In this document: in pieces, positions 8,417 through 16,722 of the stretch
Numbering within the stretch: the stretch's first letter is position 1
Layout of the letters: each line of letters begins with the position of its first letter
Notes under the pieces: generated by a model
What the model was told of the DNA's origin: nothing
Seen by the model: only the letters and a program-made list of their open reading frames with translations
The model's database searches: none
DNA from: Terriglobia bacterium
GTDB lineage: Bacteria > Acidobacteriota > Terriglobia > UBA7540
Direction of reading: 5' to 3'
DNA length: 38,265 nucleotides
NCBI GenBank assembly: GCA_030041095.1
Contig: JASHON010000051.1
Span: forward strand, 1-38,265
Program-made: the position numbers and the translations under genes

Positions 8417-10291
8417 CTAATTCGGCGTCGGCGGCTCGATGTGATCCACCACCAGCACCTCCACCGGTCCCTTGGCAGCCTTCAGTTTCAGGCCCAACTG
8501 CTGCTGGAGCGCCGTGAAAATCGACGGGCCGGAAGAATCAGAGGAGCCGGGCGCCGCCACCACTCCCGTTGCTTGTTCCTCGTTTCCAGCATGTTCCGCG
8601 CCGCCAGAGATCCCGTTCACCTTGCTCGCCAAGGGTGTCCACGTTAGTGTGAAATCGTAGCGGCCCGTGAGGCCTGTTTTGTTTATCACTATGCGCCCCA
8701 ACTCGGCTTGCGCTTCATATTGCGAGAGAACGCTGGCGAAGAAATGCATGGAAGCTCCCGCTTCGACGAGGTGCCCGCGCCAGCCGTCGTTCGACCGGGT
8801 TCCCGGCTCTGCGTTCGTCGGTTTTAGCTTCGGGCCGCCCTTGGCGACCACCAACTCGTAGACTGGCAGCCGCCTGGTTTCTCGATGCACCTTCAGTTTG
8901 AAGCGGTCCGTGAGAAGAGATCGCAACATGTCGTCCCAGCTCTGCCTAAGAGCTGCATGCGCCTGCGCTCTTTGCTCGGGTGGCAAATTCCGAAGCAAGG
9001 CAGAATCCTTCGCCATTCCTGGCGGAGCCTCTGCCTGAATGGTGTACCTGGCGGACCTTGCCCAGGATGGCAGGCCTTCGAGTTGCTGCGGCATTATCTG
9101 GTAAGCTCTCTTAATCAACCAGCTTACCGGAACGGTAGCCCAGAGCCTCCCGTTTGAGCTGTGCGACCTACTTCCACGCCCGGGCTTGGCAGGCCTGATG
9201 GACGCGACTTCGAAAGACTTCGGCAAGTCTGCGTAAAACGATTTAGGCAGAGCCGTTTGCGCGACCGCGATCCAGCCCGGAATCAGGCCGCCTGCGCCGA
9301 GAAGCAGGGCAAGCAGGAATGCGCTCAAGCCGAGATTGGCCCGCGACGGCCGTTCGGAAAACTTCCGCCCGCGGCGAAGCAGCGATTCCATGCGTTCCAG
9401 CAAGGAGGAATTGCGGCCCAAGATGCCCGGCGCTAGCAGCCGCGTGCCGGCACTCCAACGCAAATCGTGCAGCTTGGCGAGGCTTCGCGCGTAACTCCGT
9501 GCCGAACCGGTGCGCGCGACCACATAATCGTCGCACGCCATTTCGCGCTGGCGCTCAATCTGCTTTATCACGGTCGCTGCCAAGGGATGCAAAATCAGAA
9601 ACGCACCAAGCGCGTGGGTGGCCAAGGCCATCCAGTCGTCGTAGCGCGCGAGATGCGCCAGCTCGTGCAGTAGCACGTCCCGCTTTTCGCCTTCGTCCAA
9701 CCGTGCCAGCAATTCCGGCGGCACGATAATCGCCGGACGGAGATACCCCACAGCTACGGGTGAGGCGATTTCTGCTGAGGTCAGCAATTGCACTCGCCGG
9801 CGCAGGCGTATGGGCAGCGTTTCCACAGTGGCGCTCTTCGCCCGCGTTTTCAGCCGCCGCACCGACCGGACGGCCCTCAGCAGCCGCGTCAATTGCCAGC
9901 CTGCGGCGATCAGCCAAGCCGCCAGCAGCCACAGCGGCCATGGGCGTGACCTGGGCCCCGCGTCTACCCTCAGGGCGAGGGGAGCAGATCGCCGGACACT
10001 CACTGGCGCCGCTGGAACCGAAGCCAGCGGCGCAGTTGCTGTAGCCGCTTGTGGCCGTGCCTCCAGCGCAGAGCGCGCCTGCCTCACGAGCCCGGGCAGG
10101 AAGGGCAATGCGATCAGCGATGCCAGCACCGCCGTCCATATCCAATAGCGTGTTGCCGCATTCACCCGCGGCCAGCAGCGCAGCCCGGCCCAGGTCAACA
10201 AGACAACCGCCCCGCCGTACCACAGCGTATTCAGCAGCGCCGCGAGCCCTGCAGCCGCCATTTGATTCACCCCAGCGATCCACGCGCTCAT
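8417..10291 (-). CDS. M56 (BlaR1-type) membrane metalloprotease fused to a C-terminal DUF3738/TIGR03435 domain
   Basis: The N-terminal 345 residues form an M56 peptidase. There are hydrophobic segments near 15-40, 50-70, 118-138, 222-240 and 322-345, an HExxH zinc site (H209, E210, H213 in LLHELAHLARYDD) and a downstream glutamate in the REMACDD block near 250. Residues 360-624 are a DUF3738 domain: FEVASIRPA, DRFKLKVHRETRRLPVYELV, then the closing SIFTALQQQLGLKL and VLVVDHIEPP. In BlaR1/MecR1 the same position holds a penicillin-binding sensor domain, so DUF3738 is likely the extracytoplasmic sensor here. Known relatives cleave or inactivate BlaI-type repressors after ligand binding. It overlaps the BlaI gene by ATGA, so the two are translationally coupled. 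The ligand is unknown. Confidence 0.9.
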   Translation of the reverse strand: MSAWIAGVNQMAAAGLAALLNTLWYGGAVVLLTWAGLRCWPRVNAATRYWIWTAVLASLIALPFLPGLVRQARSALEARPQAATATAPLASVPAAPVSVRRSAPLALRVDAGPRSRPWPLWLLAAWLIAAGWQLTRLLRAVRSVRRLKTRAKSATVETLPIRLRRRVQLLTSAEIASPVAVGYLRPAIIVPPELLARLDEGEKRDVLLHELAHLARYDDWMALATHALGAFLILHPLAATVIKQIERQREMACDDYVVARTGSARSYARSLAKLHDLRWSAGTRLLAPGILGRNSSLLERMESLLRRGRKFSERPSRANLGLSAFLLALLLGAGGLIPGWIAVAQTALPKSFYADLPKSFEVASIRPAKPGRGSRSHSSNGRLWATVPVSWLIKRAYQIMPQQLEGLPSWARSARYTIQAEAPPGMAKDSALLRNLPPEQRAQAHAALRQSWDDMLRSLLTDRFKLKVHRETRRLPVYELVVAKGGPKLKPTNAEPGTRSNDGWRGHLVEAGASMHFFASVLSQYEAQAELGRIVINKTGLTGRYDFTLTWTPLASKVNGISGGAEHAGNEEQATGVVAAPGSSDSSGPSIFTALQQQLGLKLKAAKGPVEVLVVDHIEPPTPN

Positions 10292-10686
10292 GGCTTCGCC
10301 TCCTCATCAAACTTCTCCAGTAGCTTCCGAATCCGTTGCCGCTTCCCCTCGTCCAGCTCCTCGTCCTGCAAGATATTCAACACCAGGGACTCGTGCGAGC
10401 GGTCAAAAAAGCGGCGCAAGAGCTCGCGCACTGCGCTGCGAGTGGCATCCTCGCGGTCTACACGCGGCCGGTAGATGAACGCCCGGCCCTGCTCCAGCTT
10501 CCGGTGCCGCACGTAGCCCTTCGCTTCCAGAATCCTCATGGTGGTGAGCACGGTGTTGTAAGCAAGATCCAATTGTGCTGGCAAGGCGCCAGAGATTTCA
10601 GCCACCGTCGCCTCACCTTTCTTCCACAACACATCCATCAGCCGCAATTCCGCCTCAGTCAAGGTCGTCGATCGTTTTCTCGGCAC
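10288..10686 (-). CDS. BlaI/MecI/CopY-family transcriptional repressor
   Basis: A winged-helix repressor of about 132 residues (LTEAELRLMDVLW, AYNTVLTTMRILEAKGYV, then a dimerising helical C-terminus). The segment LVLNILQDEEL near residue 104 lies where staphylococcal BlaI carries its Asn-Phe cleavage site; here the pair is Asn-Ile. I prefer the GTG at 10686, giving a family-typical MPRKRSTTLTEAE start, because GGAG lies six bases upstream. An ATG at 10698 is in frame but has no Shine-Dalgarno sequence and lies inside a palindrome. The gene overlaps the M56 gene by four bases and is preceded by a promoter with inverted repeats, consistent with autoregulation. Confidence 0.92.
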   Translation of the reverse strand: MPRKRSTTLTEAELRLMDVLWKKGEATVAEISGALPAQLDLAYNTVLTTMRILEAKGYVRHRKLEQGRAFIYRPRVDREDATRSAVRELLRRFFDRSHESLVLNILQDEELDEGKRQRIRKLLEKFDEEAKP

Positions 10687-10695
10687 TCTTCGCTC

Positions 10696-10719
10696 CATAA
10701 ACTATAGAATTAATTTATG
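10696..10719. promoter_or_regulatory. Second dyad upstream of the BlaI gene
   Basis: CATAAA at 10696-10701 and TTTATG at 10714-10719 form an AT-rich dyad; a further matching TA on each inner side brings agreement to 8 of 12 positions per half. If the GTG at 10686 is the real start, the dyad lies wholly in the leader between promoter and ribosome-binding site and could be a second operator. Confidence 0.35.
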
Positions 10720-10725
10720 TTCCCC

Positions 10726-10754
10726 AGCGTAGCACCGCGACAAGACCTTGTCAA
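10726..10754 (-). promoter_or_regulatory. Predicted promoter of the BlaI-M56-TonB operon
   Basis: On the minus strand there is a perfect TTGACA -35 (10754-10749), a 17-bp spacer and TACGCT as a weak -10 (10731-10726). It lies 40 bp upstream of the preferred BlaI start. The -35 overlaps an inverted repeat, as expected for a self-repressed operon. No start-site data exist, so this is a sequence prediction. Confidence 0.5.
10739..10752. promoter_or_regulatory. Candidate BlaI operator (GACAAG-N2-CTTGTC)
   Basis: A perfect 6+6 bp inverted repeat, GACAAG-AC-CTTGTC, lies over the -35 element and spacer of the predicted promoter. BlaI-family dimers bind short dyads at such positions. The link to this BlaI is an inference from location. 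Confidence 0.5.
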
Positions 10755-10864
10755 CTATTTCCATAAGTTAGCTATCCAGCTTGTATTCAATAATTTACAA
10801 GGATACGACGCGAAGAATGCTGATAACTCACCTGTTTTATAAGTCCCTGGCCAAGGGCTTGAAA

Positions 10865-11878
10865 TCAATCCGCGGTCGGACGCTCGGCATGCTCAATTAC
10901 GAGAATCCGGACCGGTCCTTTCTCCGGTTTCAGCTTCAGGCCAAGCTGCTGCTGAAGCGCTGTGAAGATTGAAGGCCCGGAAGAATCCGCGACGACGGGG
11001 CCAGGGCCCGAACCTGGCTCAGAATTCATTCCGGCCGCTTGCTGCCCACTGGCGTTTCCGCCCGGGCCCATGGCGCCACCCGGACCACGTCCTCCGAACA
11101 TCCCACGCTCACCTGCGCCCGGCGCCCACTTCAGAGCGAAGCTATAGGATCCCTTGAGCCCGGTCTTATCCAGCACGGTGCGCCCCAGGAATTGTGAGAG
11201 GATGTGCGCCAGGTTCGACATGGGAGTATCTTGGAACGTCATATCGCCTCCGGCTCTCATCGAAACCATCATGCGCGGCCCCGCTCCGCCGCCTGGAGCT
11301 CCTGGCGCGCCCGTGCCAGGAGCGAATGGGGCTCCCTTGACCGGCTGGATCTTGGGCCCGTGCTTCGAAACCACCAGCGCATAGATGGGAAGCGTTCTGG
11401 TTTCGTTCCTGATCTTTAATCGGAACCGGCTTGCCAGGAGTTTCTGCAGCATGCCGCACTTTGCCAAGCGGCCCTCGTAGGGGCTCATCTTGGCCAGCTT
11501 GCTGTTCACGGCGCTATCGGACTTTGCCTGAATATCGAATCGATCGGAATTCATCCAGTTCGGCCCTCCGGAAATCTGCGAGCCCTGAACCTGGTAGGCC
11601 ATTTGAATGAGCATTTTCAATGTGAGATTGGTGCCATAAAACCTGCCGTCGTTCGGAGGGTTCATGATGCGCATCATCATTTTGCGCATGTCGAAGGACT
11701 TCGACTCCGTGATCGAAGCCACTTCGAACGAAAACGGCGAGGCTGGCCGGGATTGAGGTGGCGACTGCGCTTGTGGAGGCTTGGCCAAGCCAAGCACGTC
11801 GAGTGCGGCCAGTGCCAGGAATCCGGAAATAGCCGATAGCGCCTTTCCGTTTCGCCCGATCGTGTGTTTCAAATTCAT
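10865..11878 (-). CDS. Secreted DUF3738/TIGR03435 family protein
   Basis: A 337-residue exported protein. A signal peptide (hydrophobic stretch near 15-32) is followed by a full DUF3738 domain from residue 51: FEVASITES, LTLKMLIQMAYQV, RFRLKIRNETRTLPIYALV, TVLDKTGLKGSYSF and the closing SIFTALQQQLGLKL / ILVIEHAERP. It is clearly paralogous to the C-terminal domain of the neighbouring M56 protein; the last 35 or so residues are almost the same. Two Gly/Pro/Ala-rich inserts (about 185-205 and 258-295) are absent from the M56 copy. The ATG at 11878 has AAAGGA nine bases upstream; an ATG at 11905 has none. The function of this soil-bacterial family is unknown. Being next to the BlaI operon suggests a shared circuit. 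Confidence 0.88.
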   Translation of the reverse strand: MNLKHTIGRNGKALSAISGFLALAALDVLGLAKPPQAQSPPQSRPASPFSFEVASITESKSFDMRKMMMRIMNPPNDGRFYGTNLTLKMLIQMAYQVQGSQISGGPNWMNSDRFDIQAKSDSAVNSKLAKMSPYEGRLAKCGMLQKLLASRFRLKIRNETRTLPIYALVVSKHGPKIQPVKGAPFAPGTGAPGAPGGGAGPRMMVSMRAGGDMTFQDTPMSNLAHILSQFLGRTVLDKTGLKGSYSFALKWAPGAGERGMFGGRGPGGAMGPGGNASGQQAAGMNSEPGSGPGPVVADSSGPSIFTALQQQLGLKLKPEKGPVRILVIEHAERPTAD

Positions 11879-12024
11879 CGATGTGCGTCCTTTCCCAATC
11901 TTCATGCAGCAAGCATGCGCCAGAACGTATGTTCAATGCGCAAAATGTGTGTAAGCAATGTAAGGGAATTAAAGATGAGGAATCAGGAACGCTCCATTAC
12001 GGATGCGAGCTCAGATGACATAAT

Positions 12025-12708
12025 TCAGATCGCCAATTTGTATCCGGCGCCCTTCACGGTCAGCAGGAACCGTGGATACCTCGAATCCGCTTCGATCTTC
12101 TTACGCAACCCGGCCACGTGCACATCCACCGTACGAGTGAGCGCATCCGCATTGAATCCCCAGACTTTGCTCAGGAGCTCTTCACGCGTCACGACGGCGC
12201 CACGCCGCTCGATGAGATACTCCAGCAGCCTGAATTCCGCCGGAGACAGCGCCACTTTCTTCCCAGCACGTTTCACCTGGTGTTTGCGCAGCTCAACCCG
12301 AACGTCGCCGAACTCGATGCACTCCGCCGCGATCCTTGCTCCACCTGCCGACCGCCGTAGCAAGGCTTCAATGCGCGCCATCAGCTCGACCGGCTCGCAG
12401 TTCTTTTGGACATAATCGTCAGCGCCGAGTTTCAAGCCCAACACGCGGTCCACCACTTCGCCACGCGCAGTCAGCATCAGCAGCGGAGCGCTCACGCCCT
12501 CACGGCGCAGATCACGGCAAATATCGAATCCGTTTTTCCCTGGAAGCATGATGTCGAGCACGATCAAATCAAACGGACGCTCGAGCGCCGCGCGGTATCC
12601 TTCGCCGCCCGTCGAAGCCCACTCAACGTCGTAATCTTCCGTTTTGAGGCGGTCGATCACGCCGACGGCAAATGCGGCTTCGTCCTCCACAAACAGGATG
12701 CGCTTCAT
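12025..12708 (-). CDS. OmpR/PhoB-family response regulator
   Basis: A 227-residue regulator. The receiver domain spans residues 1-120, with the acidic pair E8/D9, phospho-acceptor D52 (LIVLDIMLPGKNG), T80 and K102. A winged-helix DNA-binding domain spans about 130-225 (LSPAEFRLLEYLIERRGAVVTRE-type helices, then TVDVHVAGLRKKI and GAGYKL). After the conserved lysine the usual Lys-Pro-Phe is replaced by Lys-Asn-Cys, an unusual loop that may alter phosphorylation dynamics or the output surface. The start codon overlaps the stop of the histidine kinase gene (ATGA), so the two are a cognate, translationally coupled pair. Target genes are unknown; nearby candidates are the rhamnose genes upstream and the DUF3738 gene downstream. 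Confidence 0.93.
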   Translation of the reverse strand: MKRILFVEDEAAFAVGVIDRLKTEDYDVEWASTGGEGYRAALERPFDLIVLDIMLPGKNGFDICRDLRREGVSAPLLMLTARGEVVDRVLGLKLGADDYVQKNCEPVELMARIEALLRRSAGGARIAAECIEFGDVRVELRKHQVKRAGKKVALSPAEFRLLEYLIERRGAVVTREELLSKVWGFNADALTRTVDVHVAGLRKKIEADSRYPRFLLTVKGAGYKLAI

Positions 12709-14354
12709 ACAGGCAAATGAATGGTGAAATTGGCTCCTGCGCCTGCCTTGCTCGCGACCGTAACGCGGCCGCGGTGAGCTTCCGCGGCGCTACGCACCAG
12801 GCTCAAACCAAGGCCGGTACCGGGAGTCTGCCGCTCAACCGCCTCACGTCCGCGGCTAAATGGCTCGAAGATCTGCGCCTCATCGTCACGATCGATCCCG
12901 GGTCCGCGGTCCTCCACGCTCATTCGCACTTCCTTCCCGGACGGATCGTATTCGGCGCTCACGCGAATCCAATGGCCGTCCGCCGCATGCTTTTCGGCGT
13001 TGCTGAGCAAGTTATCGAGCGCGGTACGTAAAAGCTCGCGATCAGCAGCAAGTGGAGGAAGATTCGGGCTGATGGCAACTTCAACTTTGAATCCGCCGCG
13101 CTCGAGGTCCTCACGCCGTGAGTTCACCGTTTCCTCGATAAGGCACTGCAGATCCACCACGTCCCGGCAAGGTTGGCGCAGGCTCGAATGAATTCCCGCA
13201 TACCGCAAGGTTTGTTCGACCGTGCTGCTCAGCCTGCGGCTTTGCTGGTGGACCAATTCGCCATACTGCCTGACCTTTCCTGGGTCAGTCACCAACCCAT
13301 CTGCCTGATTGAGGGAGAGCATGGCGATCGCCGAGAGCGGCGTGCGCAGCTCGTGTGAAACGCCGGCAACAAACTGCATCTCTTGCTCGGCGAGCCGCTG
13401 CAACTTCCGCGTGCCGGCGACGAGTACGACGGTCGCCGCGAACAGCAGCGCTTCAACTCCGATGCTCAAGCACAAGTTCCGCCAGCGCTCCTGGCGGAAC
13501 GCGGCTGACAGCGATATACCCTTGCGAGCAATTTCCAACTGCCAGATTCCCGGCCTGAGCATGCTCCCATGTGTCGCGGGCCTTCCCATGACGATCATCT
13601 GCTGAAAAAAGACACGGCCGCGACGAGAAGCCGAAGCAGCTTTTGGAACCCGGATTTGGCCCGGTGAAAAGAATGCCTTCTGCAAGTCCGCATGCATAGC
13701 TGCGCCATAAAGAACAGCGCCCATCGGGCCTTGCGCAGTGACTGCGAAATTGTAGCTGCTCGCTGTTTTTCGGCCAAAGCTTTGGCGAATGAGGCGAGGA
13801 AAAAGCGTGTGGCGCAAATAGGGCACGTTGAGCTGGACCACGAAGCACCGGGGCGTGAGGCTTCCGGATTCCCTGAAGAAGAAGTTACCGGGAACGTTCT
13901 CGGGCGGAGTGGGAAAGTGAAACACGGGGAATACCAACGTCGCTGGCGTGCCAATAGCGGATAACGCGCAGCCCGACTGCGCAATTTCCGGCGGCCCCGC
14001 CACTGGAATGAATCGCCCGTTGGGAGCAAGCTGGCTCACCGTGGGTCCGCCGCGCAGAGGCGCCTCCAGAAAGTAGAGGTTGCCGATGAGTTTGGGGACT
14101 GCTGGTAGAGGCTTGCCGGATCGGACGGCGGCCCAGGCATCATTTTGGACGAACGTCGCTGCCTGTCCTACAACTTCGTTGAACTCGGCTTTGAAGAGCG
14201 TCGCCGAGGAGTTGAGGTGTTCCCTCTCGCGTTCGACGTCCGCGGCGGCCACTCGGGCTGACCACCGGTATTGGACGATCACCAGCACGGCCAGCAAAAC
14301 CGCGAGCACGCCGCAAACGGCCAGCAAGGTACGCACGCCGAACCAACTTCGCAT
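12705..14354 (-). CDS. Membrane sensor histidine kinase
   Basis: A 549-residue kinase. One transmembrane helix lies near residues 8-28 and a second near 295-314, leaving a periplasmic sensor region of about 265 residues with no domain I recognise. No HAMP domain is visible: the second membrane helix runs almost directly into the HisKA helix with phospho-acceptor H334 (GVSHELRTPLSAI). The ATP-binding domain has the N box (ALDNLLSNAEKHA, about 445-457), the D-x-G-x-G box (EDRGPGID) and the glycine-rich GTGLGLSLV near 512-520. Its start lies 12 bp after the rhamnose aldolase/dehydrogenase stop, so it may be cotranscribed with the rhamnose genes. The signal sensed is unknown; a rhamnose-linked cue is only a guess from position. 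Confidence 0.93.
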   Translation of the reverse strand: MRSWFGVRTLLAVCGVLAVLLAVLVIVQYRWSARVAAADVEREREHLNSSATLFKAEFNEVVGQAATFVQNDAWAAVRSGKPLPAVPKLIGNLYFLEAPLRGGPTVSQLAPNGRFIPVAGPPEIAQSGCALSAIGTPATLVFPVFHFPTPPENVPGNFFFRESGSLTPRCFVVQLNVPYLRHTLFPRLIRQSFGRKTASSYNFAVTAQGPMGAVLYGAAMHADLQKAFFSPGQIRVPKAASASRRGRVFFQQMIVMGRPATHGSMLRPGIWQLEIARKGISLSAAFRQERWRNLCLSIGVEALLFAATVVLVAGTRKLQRLAEQEMQFVAGVSHELRTPLSAIAMLSLNQADGLVTDPGKVRQYGELVHQQSRRLSSTVEQTLRYAGIHSSLRQPCRDVVDLQCLIEETVNSRREDLERGGFKVEVAISPNLPPLAADRELLRTALDNLLSNAEKHAADGHWIRVSAEYDPSGKEVRMSVEDRGPGIDRDDEAQIFEPFSRGREAVERQTPGTGLGLSLVRSAAEAHRGRVTVASKAGAGANFTIHLPV

Positions 14355-14366
14355 TCCCTCTGAAGT

Positions 14367-16586
14367 CTACCTCAAAAACGCCTCAGTCAAGCCGCCGTCA
14401 ACGGGGATAAGATGCCCGGTGGTGCAATGCGCGCGGTCGCTCACCAGAAAGAGAATGGCTTCCGCGCAATCGGCCGGATCGATAGGAGACCGGGTGAGCG
14501 TTCGCTCGGCATAAAAACGCGCTAACTTGTTTCTCAGCTCTTCAGTCGATTCTTCCGGCTGGAAGTGGATTCCGTACTTGGCGAGCGAAGCCAGAAGGCG
14601 GTCACGCGGGAACATGGTCGATCCCTTGACGACGGTGGCCGGGCTGATGCCGTTCACACGGACATTCGGCGCCAGCTCGATCGCCAACTCGCGTACGAGG
14701 TGGCTGACTGCGGCTTTGCTCACATCGTAGGCCTCACTGCCTCGTTTCGGCACGATGGCATTGGCGGAGCTGGTGAGCACAACGGCGCCAGGAAGCTTCT
14801 GCGACGTGAAGATGCGTTCAATTTCGGAAGCGAGCAGGTGGTTCCCGGTCACATTGATCTCCAGCGTCAGGCGCCAATCGTCGTCTGAGAGGACACCCGA
14901 CGGAGGCGCCGGAAAGACCGCAGCAGTATTCACAAGGATATCGACGCCGCCGAACGTCTCGACAGCCTTGCGCAGCATCGCACGCACCGAATCGCGGCTC
15001 CGGATATCGACTTCCGCCGATATGCTGGCATCGGCGCCCGCAATCTGCGCCACTTCGCCAGCAACTGCGTCTGCGGCCGCCTTATCCAGGTCGGACGCGA
15101 CGACGTGGGCGCCGCGGCGGGCAGCCAGCAGCGCCGTCTCCCGCCCAATACCGTGACCTGCCCCCACGACCAGCGCCACTTTCCGGCTCAGCTCTTTTTC
15201 AGGAGGCTGGCGGCGCAGCTTGGCTTCCTCAAGCTGCCAGTATTCAATGCCAAACGCCTCTTTCAACGGAAGCGCCACGTAGTTGCTGTAAACTTCGAAC
15301 GCTTCCGTCGGAGCGGCCTTTCCCGATTGAGGCAAGGAATTCGGCGGCAGACCGCTCTCGAGCGCAGACGCGCCTTCCATCACGTGGATGGCATTCACAT
15401 AGAATTCGCCCGTGAGTCTCGCTTCCATCTTGCTCTTTCCGAAGCTGAACATGCCGACGCCCGGAATCAAGACTACGGTTGGATTAGGATTGCGCATTGC
15501 AGGAGAATCTGTACGTGCGAACCGCCGGTAATACTCCTCGTATTCACGCCGATAATCGCCCAGGGATCGATCAAGAAGCTCAGGTAAGGCTTCCGCCCGG
15601 TCGCGCTCCGGGTCCCATGGTACGAACAACGGTCGGATCTTGGTGCGCACGAAATGGTCCGGACAGCTTGTGCCGAGATGCGCAAGCGGCCGGGCATCCT
15701 TCGAGTTAATAAATCGGCACGTCTCCGGGAGATCGCAAAAACTTCCGATCACGCGTTGGTACTCGGAAATCCGGCCGCGCAGGAACGGAAAAACATCGTG
15801 GGCAATGTCTCGGGAATCCGAACGCATTCGATGGACGGGACCGCCAAACAAACCCTCTCCTTTCCGCTCGACGTGCTCGAGAACGAATTGCCCGAAGTGG
15901 TCGATGATGGTGATGCTGCTCAGGTAACACCGGCGCTGGGTGTTGCCCCAGGTAAAGAGGCCGTGGCCGCCAAGAACCAAACCGTCAGCCTTTGGGTTTG
16001 CCTCGACGGCCCGCTTCAGCATCATGGCCAACTCGAATCCCGGCCGCTGCCACGGTAGCCACAGGAGCTGATGATTGAAACGGCGATTGAATTCCTCCAA
16101 GCGCTCGCGGCCATTGGCAGCGGCCGCCAGCGCGGTGGCCCAATCCGGATGAAGATGGTCAACATGCTCGAACGGCAGGAAGCCGTGCAGTGACGTATCA
16201 ATTGACGAAGCCACCGGATTCAGTCCGAACGTACAGAGCGGATAGTATCCGACCATTTCGTCTTCGTGCTCAGCGCCGCGATAGACATTTTCAAGGCGGT
16301 GCAGCTTGTCGAGATAGAGCGTAGCGAAGCCGCTGCGCTTGATACTTCCCAGATCGCCTCCGCTCCCTTTCACCCATAACACCTGCACTTCCCGCGATTC
16401 CATGGGGTCCTGGAGCTTCACCTTGGAGCTGGTATTACCTCCTCCGAAGTTGGTGATGCGCAAATCTGCGCCCAGCAGGTTCGAGCGATAGCGGAGTCGT
16501 TCGGGTTCGTCGAGGGATGCCGCCGTGCGCTCGTCCCACAGGTCCTTAAGGTAATGCAGTCCTGAAGTCGATACAGCTTGCTGCAT
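14367..16586 (-). CDS. Bifunctional rhamnulose-1-phosphate aldolase / short-chain dehydrogenase
   Basis: A two-domain enzyme of about 739 residues. The N-terminal 430 residues are a class II aldolase: FGGGNTSSKV near 47, a HVDHLHPDW block with likely metal-binding histidines near 141-146, and a LGGHGLFTWG block near 206. It would split L-rhamnulose 1-phosphate into dihydroxyacetone phosphate and L-lactaldehyde. The C-terminal 260 residues are a Rossmann short-chain dehydrogenase with GAGHGIG (about 475-481) and a YDVSK catalytic Tyr-x3-Lys; in such fusions it oxidises L-lactaldehyde. The ATG at 16586 has AAGGAA upstream; an in-frame TTG at 16607 with GGAG is an alternative. It follows the isomerase gene on the same strand after 136 bp. 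Confidence 0.92.
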   Translation of the reverse strand: MQQAVSTSGLHYLKDLWDERTAASLDEPERLRYRSNLLGADLRITNFGGGNTSSKVKLQDPMESREVQVLWVKGSGGDLGSIKRSGFATLYLDKLHRLENVYRGAEHEDEMVGYYPLCTFGLNPVASSIDTSLHGFLPFEHVDHLHPDWATALAAAANGRERLEEFNRRFNHQLLWLPWQRPGFELAMMLKRAVEANPKADGLVLGGHGLFTWGNTQRRCYLSSITIIDHFGQFVLEHVERKGEGLFGGPVHRMRSDSRDIAHDVFPFLRGRISEYQRVIGSFCDLPETCRFINSKDARPLAHLGTSCPDHFVRTKIRPLFVPWDPERDRAEALPELLDRSLGDYRREYEEYYRRFARTDSPAMRNPNPTVVLIPGVGMFSFGKSKMEARLTGEFYVNAIHVMEGASALESGLPPNSLPQSGKAAPTEAFEVYSNYVALPLKEAFGIEYWQLEEAKLRRQPPEKELSRKVALVVGAGHGIGRETALLAARRGAHVVASDLDKAAADAVAGEVAQIAGADASISAEVDIRSRDSVRAMLRKAVETFGGVDILVNTAAVFPAPPSGVLSDDDWRLTLEINVTGNHLLASEIERIFTSQKLPGAVVLTSSANAIVPKRGSEAYDVSKAAVSHLVRELAIELAPNVRVNGISPATVVKGSTMFPRDRLLASLAKYGIHFQPEESTEELRNKLARFYAERTLTRSPIDPADCAEAILFLVSDRAHCTTGHLIPVDGGLTEAFLR

Positions 16587-16722
16587 GGTTACTTCCTTCT
16601 TCTTCAAGGATCTCCTTGCCCTTCGGTTGGCTGACGAATGCCCGCTCCGCCAACCCGGGGGTGAGGGCCGTCGCGGTTAAGGCTCCGCAGCGCGACGCTG
16701 CTGAATCAACGGACAGGGCTAC

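Noticed and set aside
9745-10300. Long open frames opposite and beside the M56 gene
   Set aside because: They are out-of-frame readings of GC-rich coding sequence, with no motifs and Arg/Ala-rich composition.
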